NCBI RefSeq assembly: GCF_947488025.1
Contig: NZ_CANKYS010000004.1
Location: 209,817 to 273,816, forward strand
Origin: an uncultured Nocardioides sp.
Lineage (GTDB): Bacteria > Actinomycetota > Actinomycetes > Propionibacteriales > Nocardioidaceae
Direction: 5' to 3'
Length of the DNA: 64,000 bases
The position numbers and the translations under genes are program-made. Below the pieces are notes generated by a model, which worked only from the letters and a program-made list of their open reading frames with translations, made no database searches and had not been told where the DNA came from. Within the stretch, counting starts at the first letter, position 1, and every line of letters starts with the position of its first letter. Shown in pieces: positions 7,920-20,300 of this stretch.

Positions 7920-8729
7920 CGGTTGCCTCGTCGGTCGTCGACCTCACCCTCGGCCTCGATGTGCTCCTTGCGGACCTCTTCGGTGACGGTCTCCTCGTCG
8001 GTGACCGTCTCCGTCCCGAGCTTGACGCGCTCGACCGGCTCCGCGGTCTTGCCCACGACGGCGCGCTCCTCCTGGAGGACCACCTCGTGCTCCTCCTCGG
8101 AGATCGCCGGGCCGGACAGCGCCTCGTCGCGGTTCTCGCCGGTGACGGGCTCCGTCTCCGAGGACCGCCCGCTCCTTCTTCACCGGGACCGTCACGGTCT
8201 CCTGCTCGGTCGTGACGTACTTGCGCAGCCGAGCGCGGCCGGCCTCCTGCGAGGTCGTACCGACGTCGAGGCGCTCCTCCGAGCGGGTCATCGCCTCGTC
8301 GGTGTTCGGGCCCGAGGTGTCGTGGCCCTCGCCCGTGAAGGTGCCGGTGGTGCCGGCGGTGCCCGTCGCGAGACCGGTGCCGCCCTCGGGCAGTCTGGAG
8401 TCGCTGGCGCGATCGGAGTAGGTCATGCCGTAGTGGCTGTAGAGGCGCTGCTCCTCGGACTGGTCGAGGTGGCCGCTGTCGACGTCGACGTTCGGCGCGT
8501 CCTTGATCTGGTCCTTGGTGAAGGGGACGCGTACGCCCTCTCCGGTGACATCGGCGTCGGCGGCGGGGACGAACGACTCGTTCATGCCGAACAGACCGGT
8601 GTTGACGGTGAGGAACTCGGGCCGGTCGGTCTCGTCGTCGAGGAAGACCTGGCCGATCTTGCCGACCTTCTCGTTGTCGCTGGAGTAGAGCGTCTGGCCG
8701 ATGAAGCGGTCGTGGCTCTTGTTACCCAT
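7916..8729 (-). CDS. PRC-barrel/DUF2382 stress protein, apparently frameshifted
   Basis: The N-terminal PRC-barrel (about residues 1-90, FIGQTLYSSDNEKVGKIGQVF) and the start of DUF2382 (RLRKYVTTEQETVTVPVKKE) are in one frame from the ATG at 8729. After KKERAVL, near 8158-8165, that frame loses similarity. The rest of DUF2382 (ALSGPAISEEEHEVVLQEE, then VTDEETVTEEVRKEHIE) continues in the next frame and ends at 7916, with GTGA coupling to the following gene. One extra base (GTCCTCGGAG where GTCCTCGAG would keep frame) explains it. Either this is a real inactivating mutation or a sequencing error; intact family sequence on both sides favours recent origin or error. Confidence 0.82.
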
Positions 8730-8809
8730 TGCGTTCTCCTTCGTGAGGTCGGGCGGGGTCTCGGATGTGTCGCCCCGCCTGACGGGTTGGATGGCTCGTA
8801 CGGGTGTGC

Positions 8810-9649
8810 TCAGTACTGGCGCGGGGTGGTCCCGTAGCCCGTTCCGTCGATGTCCTGCTGCGCGTTCTGGTCGTAGACCGCGGTGCTGCCGGTGGTTCCG
8901 GTGGTGCCGGTGGTCTGGGTGCCGGTGGGCGCGAAGTCGTGGGCAGCGGACTGCGCCTGCTCACGCACGGACGGGGCGCTGTCGGCGTGTGCCTTCATGC
9001 GCGGTGCCTCGCGCTCTGCGGTCGTCAGGTAGCTCTCCCACCGCTGCTGCATGGGGCGGATGAGGCCCCCGCCGACGCCGACGATGATGACGCCGGCCAC
9101 GGTGGCGAGGATCGCGACGAGCACCGGCGTCGTGACGGTGGTGGCGACCCCGACCTGGTTGAGGGCAGCGACGACGCCGAGGAAGATGATGAACGCCGAG
9201 GCGACGTTGGCGAGCACTCGTCCGTAGGACAGGCCACCGATCATGTTCTGCAGCAGTCCCTTGACCGCAGCCGCGATGGAGGCCGCGACGACGAGGATGA
9301 TGATCGCGACCACCAGGCTCGGCAGGAAGCGGATGACGTCCTCGATCAGGCGACTGATCGGGTTCGCGCCGAAGACGCCGAAGGCGAGCTGCAGCACGAA
9401 CAGGAGGAGCGTGTAGTAGATGAGCTTGGCGACGATGTCGCTGGCGTCCATCTTCGAGTTCGACAGGGCGCGCTTGATCCCGCCGCGCTCGACGGCCCGG
9501 TCGAAGCCGGCCCGCTCCAGCAAGGCGTTGAGCGCCTTGGCGATCACCTTCGCGATGATGATGCCGACGACCAGGATGACCAGGAACAGCGCCAGCTTGG
9601 GCACGAACTCGGCGACGGTGCTGAGGCCGTCGCGTAGTGCGTCTCTCAT
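8810..9649 (-). CDS. Conserved-TM-helix / mechanosensitive-channel-like membrane protein
   Basis: 279 residues. About five hydrophobic helices carry the small-residue pattern of the conserved TM helix family related to MscS channels (FLVILVVGIIIAKVIAKAL; later LVVAIIILVVAASIAAAVK). No MscS beta domain follows; instead there is a soluble Gln/Thr/Gly-rich tail of about 70 residues. The gene precedes the PRC-barrel gene on the same strand, and the set looks like an osmotic or envelope-stress group. Channel activity is inference. Confidence 0.8.
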   Translation of the reverse strand: MRDALRDGLSTVAEFVPKLALFLVILVVGIIIAKVIAKALNALLERAGFDRAVERGGIKRALSNSKMDASDIVAKLIYYTLLLFVLQLAFGVFGANPISRLIEDVIRFLPSLVVAIIILVVAASIAAAVKGLLQNMIGGLSYGRVLANVASAFIIFLGVVAALNQVGVATTVTTPVLVAILATVAGVIIVGVGGGLIRPMQQRWESYLTTAEREAPRMKAHADSAPSVREQAQSAAHDFAPTGTQTTGTTGTTGSTAVYDQNAQQDIDGTGYGTTPRQY

Positions 9650-9794
9650 GTGTCCTCCGTTCGCGGTTGACGCACCGCCGACCCGTCACGGGGTAGGGAC
9701 GTCGGGGTCACCGCTCGAATTGGTTTACGACGTAAGCCGTACCCACCGTCCGAGGACCCATACGAAACGGAGGAAATTCCACCCGTAGGAGGGG

Positions 9795-10538
9795 TCAGCC
9801 CTCCAGGTGCCCATTTCGGGTCAGCGTCATGCGGTCCAGCAGGGCTTCGAGGGCTTCCTCGAACTCCACGGCGGACCTGTCCTCCGAGAGCGGCTCGCGC
9901 AGGCGCGCCACCGTCGGGTACCCCGACGTGCCGGGTTCGCCGGTCTGGTCGTCGAGGACGTCCAGCGGGCCCAGGTCGGCTCCATGGACGGCGACCTCGA
10001 GAAGCAGGTGGCCCAGCAGGAAGCTGGTGTAGGCGCGGTAGCCCTCGATGGCGGCCTCCTCGCTGAACCCCTCCTCGAGGAGACCGGCCAGGAACGTCTC
10101 GACCCACTCCAGGCTCCGCAGCGGCGGCCGCAGCCACGGCGCCTCGGCAGGACGCGAAGCCATGAGCGGGAACGCCTTCGGGTGGGCCAGAGCCACCCGC
10201 CTGACACCGTGGGCGAGACGCTGCAGGAAGTCCTGCCACCCGTCCCGTGGCGCGGCCAGGACGACCTCGTCGTCGCGTACGCGTGCGACAAGGGTCGCGA
10301 CGACCGCGTCGAGGAGGTCCTCCTTGCTGGGCACGTAGCGGTAGAGGGCCATCGCCTCGACGCCCAGCTGCTCTCCCAGCCGGCGCATGGTGAGACCGGG
10401 CAGGCCGTTGGCATCGATGAACTCCAGGGCCGCCGCCACGACCCGCTCGCGGCTGAGCGGGACCCGAGCGGACGGCGCCGGCTCGTCATCCACCGCCGCG
10501 CGATCCGCGTCGGGATAGTTCTCGCTCTCCTCGCCCAC
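9795..10538 (-). CDS. TetR-family transcriptional regulator
   Basis: 247 residues from a GTG start. The N-terminal helix-turn-helix (about residues 30-75) reads LTMRRLGEQLGVEAMALYRY followed by VPSKEDLLDAV, a clear TetR DNA-binding domain. The C-terminal ligand domain is of the TetR_C type seen in tetracycline/multidrug regulators. It lies 155 bases downstream of the probable immunity gene on the same strand; no obvious target exporter is adjacent, so its regulon is unknown. The intergenic gap 10539-10693 shows nothing else. Confidence 0.9.
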   Translation of the reverse strand: MGEESENYPDADRAAVDDEPAPSARVPLSRERVVAAALEFIDANGLPGLTMRRLGEQLGVEAMALYRYVPSKEDLLDAVVATLVARVRDDEVVLAAPRDGWQDFLQRLAHGVRRVALAHPKAFPLMASRPAEAPWLRPPLRSLEWVETFLAGLLEEGFSEEAAIEGYRAYTSFLLGHLLLEVAVHGADLGPLDVLDDQTGEPGTSGYPTVARLREPLSEDRSAVEFEEALEALLDRMTLTRNGHLEG

Positions 10539-10693
10539 GCTGACGCCCCTCTCGCAGCAGTTCGCGTCACCACGGTAGCGCGCGGCCCGATCGCGCCGAC
10601 GCGACGGGGAACCAGGTGCAGGCGGATCACCCCGACCGGCCTGCACCTCGTTCAGGGTCTCCGGTGGCAGGGCGGTCCGCAGCCCGGCCGGGG

Positions 10694-11302
10694 TCAGAGC
10701 CGTCCGGTCGCTCCGTGCAGGAGCTCGAGGTCGGCCACGACGGAGACGGTGCGCCGGTCCTCGTCGAGACCCGCCCACAGCAGGTTGAGGCTCGAGCCCA
10801 TCCCGCAGTCGAAGGCCGCACCGACCACCACGCCGTCCACCGCGATCGGGGTGACGTGCTCGACCCGCACCCGCTCGACGACCGGCTCCAGCCAGTCGCG
10901 CCGCGCCGCGGCCTCGACGACACGCTCCCGGCCCTGCGACACGACGACCACCCCGACCCCGTAGGAGCAGCCGAAGCCAGCCTGCCCGCCACCGGCGCCC
11001 TCGACAGGTGCCCACTCCACCGCCGCGGCAGCGTCACCCACCACGGCCGCGGCGCCGGCGCGTGCACCCCGGGGCCGCAGCGGGCCGGGGGGCCAGTCGA
11101 CGACCGCCGACGACGTGGGACGGGTGTCACCGTCGTACGCCGTGACGGCCGCGTCGGAGGGATCGAACGGGTCCAACCACACCAGCGCGTCGCCGCCGCT
11201 CGGGAGGAGCGGGCCCGGCACCAGGCGCAGCACCGACTCCGCCCCGTCGGGCCACCGGTGGCGGGCTCCGGCGTCCACCAGGTCGACAGCAGTCACCTGC
11301 AT
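10694..11302 (-). CDS. Probable immunity protein for the Rhs nuclease toxin (DUF4241-like)
   Basis: 202 residues, no signal peptide or membrane segment, so cytoplasmic. The ATG is preceded by GGAGGAG and lies 19 bases after the toxin stop codon, the usual place for an immunity gene. The sequence has a DPFDPSDAAV-type segment and ends with FDCGMG, then LLWAGLDEDRRTVSVVADLE. That spacing recalls the C-terminal strands of DUF4241, a family common beside polymorphic toxins. The family match is weak by eye; the immunity role rests mainly on position. Confidence 0.6.
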   Translation of the reverse strand: MQVTAVDLVDAGARHRWPDGAESVLRLVPGPLLPSGGDALVWLDPFDPSDAAVTAYDGDTRPTSSAVVDWPPGPLRPRGARAGAAAVVGDAAAAVEWAPVEGAGGGQAGFGCSYGVGVVVVSQGRERVVEAAARRDWLEPVVERVRVEHVTPIAVDGVVVGAAFDCGMGSSLNLLWAGLDEDRRTVSVVADLELLHGATGRL

Positions 11303-11321
11303 GCCCGCTCCTCCACGTCGG

Positions 11322-14300
11322 TCACGGCACGTTGTCCAGGGTGTAGGAGTCTGCCGAGCCCCTGTCCCCGTTGTAGGCCATCCGCAGGTGGTTGGGCACG
11401 AGCGGATCATCCGTGTAGTAGGCGTTGACCTGGTAGTAGAGCGTCTCCCCGGCTGCCACCTTGGCGTTGGCCTGCTCCTCGAACTCCCAGTACATCGTCG
11501 GGTAGTTGGCCGCCCGGAAGAGGGGGACGATGTTGCCAGGGTTGCTGCCGCTGCCCCCGAGGGCCTTGCCGATGAGGTGGCCGCGGTTGTGGACGCCCGC
11601 GATGTACCCGGGCGGGGTGTAGCTGGCCGCGGTGCCGGAGGGGTGGCCGGGCGCGATGCACGCGATCGCGAGCCAGGCCCGGCTCTCCACCCCGTTGGCG
11701 GTCTGCACCTGCTGCGGCGGCAGGTAGTCGTACCAGCTTCCCGACATGCCGCGCGGCAGGCACCTGTTCTCCGAGCGGGTCCGCGTCCCGGTGTAGGGCC
11801 GCGGGATGGGCCGGGGACCGGTCTGCGGCTCGGTGGTCGGCCTCGGGCGCCTGTCCACGGTCGGCGGTGCGTACTGCGGGATGGACACGTTGGCGACCGT
11901 GAACATGATGGCCGTCGCGAAGCCCAGGATCAGGACGGCCCGGACCAGCTCCTCGGTGATGATCGCGCTCGTCACCAGCCCGTAGGACGTCGCCGACATC
12001 ATGCCGGTGGGGTCGACGAAGGTGGTCGGGTTGCTGCCCACGTAGCTGTAGGGGTTCCAGCCGACCACGCCGCCCGATCCGGGCCGCATGGGGTCGGTCG
12101 AGAGGAACCGGCCGGTCGTGGTCGACAGGTCGCGGGCCCCGAGGTGCACCAGCGCACCGTCCTGCAGTCCACCGCCGAAGCCGAACCGGCTGGTGGCGCC
12201 GGACCGGGTGCTGACGGCGCCGAAGACGTCGTAGGAGGCACGACCGGCCACCGCGCCCTGCGCGTCCGTCATCGTGCGGACCGACCCGAGGGCGTCGAGC
12301 AGCGGGTAGGAGGTCGTGTCGTCCTGCTGCTGGGCCAGGACCCCTTCGGGGGTCTGGACGAACGACGTCGTGCCGTCGGCGACGAGTCTCGGCCGGCCGT
12401 CGGACATCGCCGAGTCGTGGAGCTGCCGGGTCGTCGACTGCCCGACCGTCGTGCTCACGCGCGTGCCCGCACCGTCGTAGCCGAAGGTCGCGGCCTGGCC
12501 GCCGGTCTCGACCGACACCATGCGGTCGAGCCAGTCCCAGTCGTACGTGGCGGTGCCGTCGTCGACCACGTTGCCGTTGTCGTCGTGGACGATGGAGCGC
12601 CCGCCGACCGCCACGAGCTGCGAGGCGTCGTCGTAGGCGTAGCTCACCTGCGGGTCCGCCCCCGACCTGCTCGTCAGCCGGTTCCCGGCTGCGTCGTAGG
12701 TGAAGGCCTCCGTACGCCCGCCCGCGTAGGTCACCGACGTCAGCTGGTCGGCCGCGTCCAGCTCGTAGGTCTCGGTCCCGGCGGTCGTCGTGACCGCGGT
12801 GCGGTTGCCGTCGGCGTCGAGGGCGTACTCCGCCTTCTCGACCACCGACCCGTCCCGGGTGTGACGGATGGCAGTCAGCCGTCCCGCCGCGTCATAGGTC
12901 CACCGGCTCTCGACGCCGTTGGGCCGTGCCATCGAGCGGATCCGGCCGTCGCTGTCGTAGGCCGTGTCGGTCGTCCGGCCCTCCCAGTCGGTGATCGAGT
13001 CGAGGCGCCCTGCCGCGTCGTAGGCGTAGCGCACCTCGCCCGCGGGTTGGGTCATCGACGAGCGTCGGCCGGAGCGGTCGTAGGTATAGCTGATGGCGCC
13101 GGCCGGGGTCGAGACCCCGGCGACCTGGCTGCCGGGGGTGTAGCTCCACGAGGTGAGGCCGCTGTCGTCGGTCATCGACGCCCGGCGGCCAAGGCCGTCG
13201 TAGGTCATCGACACCCGACCGTCGCCCCCGCGCTCGGTCATCGACAGGGGTTGGCCGTCACCGCGGTAGGCGTAGTCGACGCTCACCCCGCGAGCGTCGG
13301 TGTGGCTGCTCAGGCGGCCGGCGGCGTCGTAGGTGTAGCGGTGGGTCCGGCCCAGGGGGTCGCGCCGCGCGACGACGTCGCCCCGCTCGTCGTAGGTCAC
13401 CGTCCAGTCCTTGCCCCGCGGGTCGGTCACCCGGGTCCGCCGACCGGCGGCGTCGTAGCCGAAGGACACGGTGGCGCCGAGCGCGTCGGTGGTGGAGGCC
13501 AGGCGGCCGAACCGGTCGTAGAGGTGGGTCTGGGTGGCGCGAGCGGCACCCTGCTGACGAGGGTCCCGCGTGGTGAGGAGGCGACCCATGTCGTCGTACG
13601 TGCTGGTCCAGCGGTTGCCGAGCTCGTCGACCACGGCGGTCGCCCGGCCGCGTGCGTCGTACTCGTAACGGGTCGTCACGCCCTCGGGCGTGGTGACCGA
13701 GCTCAACAACCCGCCGGGGGTGTAGTCCGAGAGGGACACGCCTCCACCGGCATCGACCACGCGCACCGGACGACCGGCGCCGTCGTACTCGGTGGTCGTG
13801 CGCCGACCCTCGGGATCGACGGTCGCGGTGGGGCGTCCGGCACCGTCGTACTCGTAGCGGGTGACGTCACCGTCGGCGTCGATGGTCCGCACCACCTGGC
13901 CGGTCGGGTCGTAGACGTTCTCGACCCGGGAGCCGTCGGGGTACGTCGCCAGGCGCAGCCGTCCGAGGCCGTCATAGGTGTTCTCGACAGTGATCCCGGA
14001 CGGGTTGGTGACCGTAGCGATGTCGCCACGCGCGGTGTAGGTCCAGCGGGTCACCCCGCCGGCACCGTCGGTCCGCGACCGCAGGGCACCGTCCGACGTG
14101 TAGTCGTAGGTCGTGGTGGCACCCGACGCATCGGTCTCGCTCAGGAGCTTGCCGGTCGAGGAGTGGGTGTACGACGTCGTGTGGCCGAGCTCGTCGGTCA
14201 CCGAGGCCACGTTGCCGGCGCCGTCGTAGGTCGTCACCCGCGCCGGGTGGTCGCCGACCTGCTCCGAGACGACGCGGCCCTGGGCGTCGTAGGAGTAGGT

Positions 14301-17300
14301 GGTCGGCGCGTCGACGTGGTTGTCCAGGCTGAGCCGGCGGCCGGCGCGGTCGTAGGTGTAGTCCTCGACCACACCCGTCCCCGACACGGCGCGGGTCAGC
14401 TGCCCCAACGAGTCGTAGACCCAGCGGCGGGTGCGCCCGTCGGCATCGGTCTCCGTGCGGAGCTGACCGGCCTCGTCGTAGGTCATCGTCGTGCGACCAC
14501 CCTCGGGATCCACCTCCGCGACCAGCCGTCCAGCGGTGTCGTACTCGAAGCGGGTCAGCCCGCCCTCGGGATCGGTCTCGCTGACGACCCGGCCGGCGGC
14601 GTCACGGACCCACGCCCACACCTCACCGTTGGCGTCGGTCCAGCCGGTCTTCCGGCCCTGCCCGTCGTAGGTGAACGCCTCGGTCGCCCCCTCGGGGTCG
14701 GTCACCGTGGCGAGCGTGCCGTTGGCGTTGTAGGTGTAGCGCGTCACGCCGCCGAGCGGGTCGGTCCAGGTCAGCAGCTGGCCGAGCGGGCTGTACGTCG
14801 CCGACGAGGTGGCGCCCGACGGGGGCGTCATGCTCGTGAGCGACCCCTTGGTCCAGGTGGAGCGCCACTCGTTGCCGTCCGGGTCCTTGCGGTAGGTCAG
14901 GTTGCCCGCGGCGTCGTAGCCGAACTCGGTCACGTGGCTGGCACCGTCGTAGATCTCGTTGCGGCGGACCATCCAGCCCCGCTCGTCGTAGGACGTGATC
15001 GTCACGCGCTTGCCACCCGGGTCGGTCACCGTCTCCTGGCGCAGGCCGACCGACGACCCGATCTCGGTGCGGTTGCCCTCGCCGTCGATCACCGCCGTGA
15101 GGCGGCCGTCGGTGTACTCCATCCGCACGGCAGGGCGACCGAGCGGGTCCTCGACGGTGTCGAGGTAGTGGCCGGCCTTGTAGGACAGCCGGGTGACGTT
15201 GCCCCGCTGGTCGGTGACGCTGACGAGGTCGCCCGAGGTGTCGTAGCCGTAGCGAACGGTGCTGCCGTCGGGTCCGGTGACGACGTCGATGCGACCCGCT
15301 GCGTCGCGGTGGAAGTCGATGGCGGGGCCCGAGCTCGAACGGACTCCGTCGCGACCGAAGGTCAGCGTCTCGCCAGTGGTCTCGACGATCTTGGTCAGGC
15401 CCTTGCCCACCGTGAGGTGGTACTCGGTGCCCCCGCGCGCCTGGAGCACGAAGCTGGTCGGGTCGTAGATCCCGTCGATCCCGTAGAAGCCGCCGTTGAG
15501 GTTCCCCCCGGAGAAGAAGAGCGAGCTGTCGACCGCGGTGAGCGTGGAGGTGGTGTCCTCACGGCCGGTGAACTGCGCCGTCGTCAGGCCGCTGACGAAC
15601 GTCGAACCCTTCGCCGGGGTCAGGTCGAAGACCTCGTTGCGGCCGTCGGGCCAGGTGACGGTGACGAAGTGCGGGTTGTCGGTGACGAAGCACAGCGGCA
15701 CGAAGATGAGCCCGGCGCCACAGGCCGTCATCGACCACCCGGCCAGGCCGAGCGGACCGTTGGTCGACACGGAGAAGTCGGCCAACGACACGTCCCAGCC
15801 CACGCCGAAGTCGCCCACGGTCTTGTCGAAGCTGTCATAGGTGCGGTTCACCGAGATCGGCACGCCGCCCATCCCGACCGTCATGTCGGTGATGGTGGTG
15901 GTGTAGCGACCGAGCTTCATCTCCCCGTCGACGACGATCGAGGTGTCCACGGCGGTGGCGCCGCCGTTGCTCGTGGTGCCGCGCACGGTCACGACGTACG
16001 CCCCGTTGGGCATGGTCGTGGGGTCGAGCGTGACGTCGACGTCAGGCCCCGTGCCGGTGCCCACGACCACGGTGTTCGGGTCGCCGGGCACCTGGTAGGT
16101 CACCGTCCAGCCCGCCAGCGTCTGCCCGTCGGGCGGAGTGAGCGTGGTGCGGACCTGCACGGGCTCGGTGACGATGGTGCCCTCGGTGAGGGACACGTCG
16201 CCGACGGTGGGTCCGGGGAGCTCCGGGTCCGCGCCCGATCCGCCGATCGGGATGGACGTGCCGTCACCGACCGTGACGGTTCGCGGGTCGTCGGTGACGA
16301 TCGGGTCGAGCTGGTCGCTGGTGATCGTGCCGGTCGCGGTGAGGGTGGTGACGCCCGCGGGCAGGGGGTTCGCGACGCGCAGGCGGAACTCGATCGTCGC
16401 CTGCTGGAACGGCGCGAGCGTGCCGACCGCGACGTCGAGCGACGCACCCGGTGAGATGACGCCCTGACTGGTCCGCACCGACCCGTCGACCAGGGCGGCG
16501 CCCGGCGGCGGCTCCACCACCGCCCGAACGCCGGTCACCTGCTGGGTGCCGACCGAGCTGATGCCGATCTCGTACGCCAGCGTGTCTCCGGGGGAGACGC
16601 CGCCCGAGCCGTCGGCGTCCACGACGAGCCGGCCGCCGAGCGAGGCCGTCAGCGCGGGCTGCGGACGCGTGACCGTGGTGCGGGTCGGGTCCTGGGAGCC
16701 GGGCAGCGCCGGGTCGTCGGTCGGGATCGCCTCGGAGCCGGCGGCCAGGACGGTGCCCTGCGCCTGGAGGCGCGAGACCCCGACCGGGAACGGCTGGTCG
16801 ACGACCACGTCGACCGTCACGAGGCGCGTCGCCCCACCCGGGATGTCGGGGAGGCTGAAGGACGCCGTCCCATCGGCGATGTCGATGCTTCCACCGTCGG
16901 GCGTCCGCCCGGAACCGGGCACGAACGACGACCCGGCCGGGACCGGCAGGGTGCCGGAGACACCGGTCAGGGGCTGGCCGCCGCTGTTGCGCACCGTCAC
17001 GGCGTAACGCACGGTGTCGCCGGGAGAGACGACGTTGTCACCGGCCTGGTCGACGTGGAGTGCGTCGGTGAGGCTCGCGCCGAGTGCCGCGGGGAGCTGG
17101 CGCTCGACGTCGAGGCTGGAGCCGCTCGCGCCGTAGGCGTTGCCGCGCGCGTCCCGCCAGGTCGCGGTGCCACGCAGCACGGTGGTGCCGCTGGTGGCGA
17201 CGGCAGCGGTGTAGTCGAAGGCGGCCTCGCCCACCTCGCCCGCGGCCAGCGACGAGGGTGCCCCGGTCACGGTCAGGGGCTGCTGGTCGGCGGTGGCCGT

Positions 17301-20300
17301 CGCTGTGAGGGCGTCGGCGTCCGCCGAGCCGAGGTTGGCCAGCCTGACCTGGTAGTCGGCGGATGCCCCGGCGGCGAGCGACTCGGGACCGACCGTCGAC
17401 ACACCCACGACCGGGAGCTCCCGGGTCGAGGTCGCCCGCACGAGCGGCGCCACCAGTCGACCAACACCGCCGGCCGCCAGCGCGAAGGCGGCGCCGTTGA
17501 GCTGGGTGCCGTCCTGCGCCACGAGGCGTGCGAGGTAGCCCGCGTCGGTCTCCCCGTCGGCGCGCGGAGACGGAACGGGCACGGCCCACTCGCGTCGGAG
17601 CTCGGCGGTCTCGCCGGGGGCGAGCCGGGCGAGCGCGGGCTCCTCGGTCGACGTCAGGACCGCGGCGTCGCCGTCGGGCAGGAGGGTGGTGACCCGCGTG
17701 TCGGTGGCGTCTGCCCCCAGGTCGCGCAGGACCGGTGCGAAGTCGGACCCGTAGGTGTACAGCCTGCGTGCCTGCACCGTCGACGGGTCGAGGGTGAAGT
17801 CGACCCGGGTCCGCACCGCGCCGGTGACGGCAGGGTCGAGGAGCTGCTCGATCTCGTCCGGGGTGAGGGTCAGCACCGCCTGCACGCCCCACGTCGCCCA
17901 GCCGCCGGGCTGCAGGCTCGTCCCCGCCACGTCCCCGGCCGCATACGTCACGCCTTCGAACGGGTTGGCGCGCAGGTCGATGCGCAGGTCGTCGTCCCCC
18001 TTGACCGCGACGGGCACCCAGGCGCCGGTCGCGACGTCCTCCCGCTCGATGGCGAATCCGTAGTCGGTGACCGTGGCCGCCTGGGCGTCGACGTTCTCCA
18101 GGCCGATCAGCGAGGGCACGACGAGCGTGGCACCGTCGTTGCCCACCGTGATGTCGAAGCCGAGCGTGTCCGAGGGCAGCGCCCGGTCCCGGTCGACAGA
18201 GATGTCGGTCGTCAGGTCGGGCACGACGACGGGGCCCGAGACGGTGTCGTCGGGGCGTCCGCAGTCGGCGCCACGAACGCTCACCTCGGCACCGCTGATG
18301 CTCACCTGGTCGCCGAGGACGCCGCAGTAGAACTGGTTGGACCTGCCCGAGATGCTGATCTCACCGGCGCCCGCGAAGACCACCCCGAGGAACTTCGAGG
18401 AGGCGGCCGCGATGTCGATCGCCTTGGCACCCGACGCTCCGGCGAGTAGGAGCAGTCCGTCGTGGTAGGACTCGAAGGCCGGCTTCGACCCGGAGATCCT
18501 GATGTGGCCCTCGCTCACCAGGGTGACCCGGCCTCCGATGTCGGACCCGTTGAGCTGGATGTCGCACGTGGCGTAGTAGACGCCGGAGGTCAGCACCTGC
18601 TGCACCTCGTGCCACGAGCCGGCTGCGCAGGCCGACGACATGTCGTGGTAGTCCGGACCGACCTCGGCCTGGACGGCGCCGCCAGGGCGGAAGTCGGCGA
18701 TGGCGGGCTCGACGGGGTAGTCGGTCACCGGGGCGAGGGCCGGCTCCGGCACGAAGCTGTTCTTCGTGGTGTCGGCCGCGATGGACCCCGCGTAGGTCGT
18801 CGGGCCGACCACCGACTTGCGGTCGCCGACGAAGCGAAGGCGGCCGTTGGTGTGCACCCGGCCGGTGATGTCGCCGGAGCCGCCGCTCCAGTCGAGGGAC
18901 GGGGATCCCTCCGCGTTGGCCCAGACCGCCACCGGGGTGGCCACCTCGAGGTGGTCGACGCGAGCACTGGCGGTGCCGCCGTCGTCGTCGGTCAGGGTGA
19001 CGACGACGTCGAAGGCACCGGCCGTGCGATAGACGTGGGACGCGAAGAACGTGCCCCAGCCGGCTCCGGAGGTGGTGACCTCGACCTCGTCGACGGTGCC
19101 GTCGCCCCACGCGACGCGGGCGACGTGGCCATCGAGCCAGCCCTCGTCCGTGAGGGAGCCGTTGACCTGGGTGACGCCGCCGGCGAAGGAGTCACCGTGG
19201 CTGAGGTCGACCGTGGGGTCGACATTGGTGACCACGACGACGACCCGGTCGGTGGCGGTGCCGCCGGTGCCGTCGGAGACAGTGAGCTCGAGCACGTAAC
19301 GGCCGTCGTCCGGGGCCACGAAGCTCGGGCGCGCGCTGGTGCGCGACGAGAGGAAGATCGGCGGGCCGGTGGAGTCGGCGACCCGCCAGCTGTAGCCCAC
19401 CTCTCCCGTCACGGTGACGAGGTCGGAGCAGGTCGTCAGTGACGACTCCCCACCGAAGTCCTCGCCGGAGACCGTGAGGCAGATCCGGTGCGTGCCCGTG
19501 GCCAGGTCGTCGGGGAGGTCGAAGGTGACGTCGAGGTCGACCGGTCCGGCGGCCGGCAACGACAGGGTCTCGGAGAGGTCCACCGGCGCGCCGCCATCGA
19601 CGGTGTACGACACCGAGGTGATCGTGGAGGCGACCACCTGCGGCAGGATGTCGGGCAGGGTCGTGACGGTCGGGACGTCGGTGCAGGTGCCGCCGCTGAG
19701 CGTCGCCATGTCGATGAGGCGCGCCCCGACCGCGGAGCCGCTGGCGCACTTGCTGCCGGAGCCCACGGCGAAGGAGTGGAACTTCACGGGCGGGTCGCAC
19801 GGCAGCACCGTGTTGAGCCGGCCGGAGCCCTGGCCGTCGGACATGAAGGCGGTGATCAGGTTGGGCGACCCGGTCGTGGCCAGCATCTGGCACGCGGTGC
19901 GTGTCGGCGGCAGGAAGTTGGTGCCCCCACCGATGCGCAAGGTGCGCAACGCCTGCACGATGTCCAGCTCGCCGTTGCCGTCGGCGTCCGCGTCCGCGGC
20001 CACCATGGTCGACGTGGCCGCTGTCGGGTCGAGGTCGAGGGCGTTGGCGCCGGTGCTGAAGCCGATCACCGCGACCTTGTCGACGGTGCCGGAGGCGACC
20101 ACCTCTTCGTGCAGCTTGAGAGCAGCCGCGATCTCGCAGTCGAGGATAGTGTTCGACCGGTTGTCGCGGTTGACGTCGCCGCCGCAGCCGGTCCCGCCGG
20201 TGCTGCCGGACACGTCGAGGACGTAGGCGATCGAGGTGTTCTGGGCCGGGGGGCCCTGCCCGATGCCGACCCCGGCCTTCACCCGGATCGCCTGGGCGTC

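Noticed and set aside
11115..16454. A 1779-codon open frame on the plus strand opposite the Rhs gene
   Set aside because: It is antisense to well-supported YD repeats, has composition bias (Val/Gly/Arg/His-rich) and no domain. It is a high-GC shadow.
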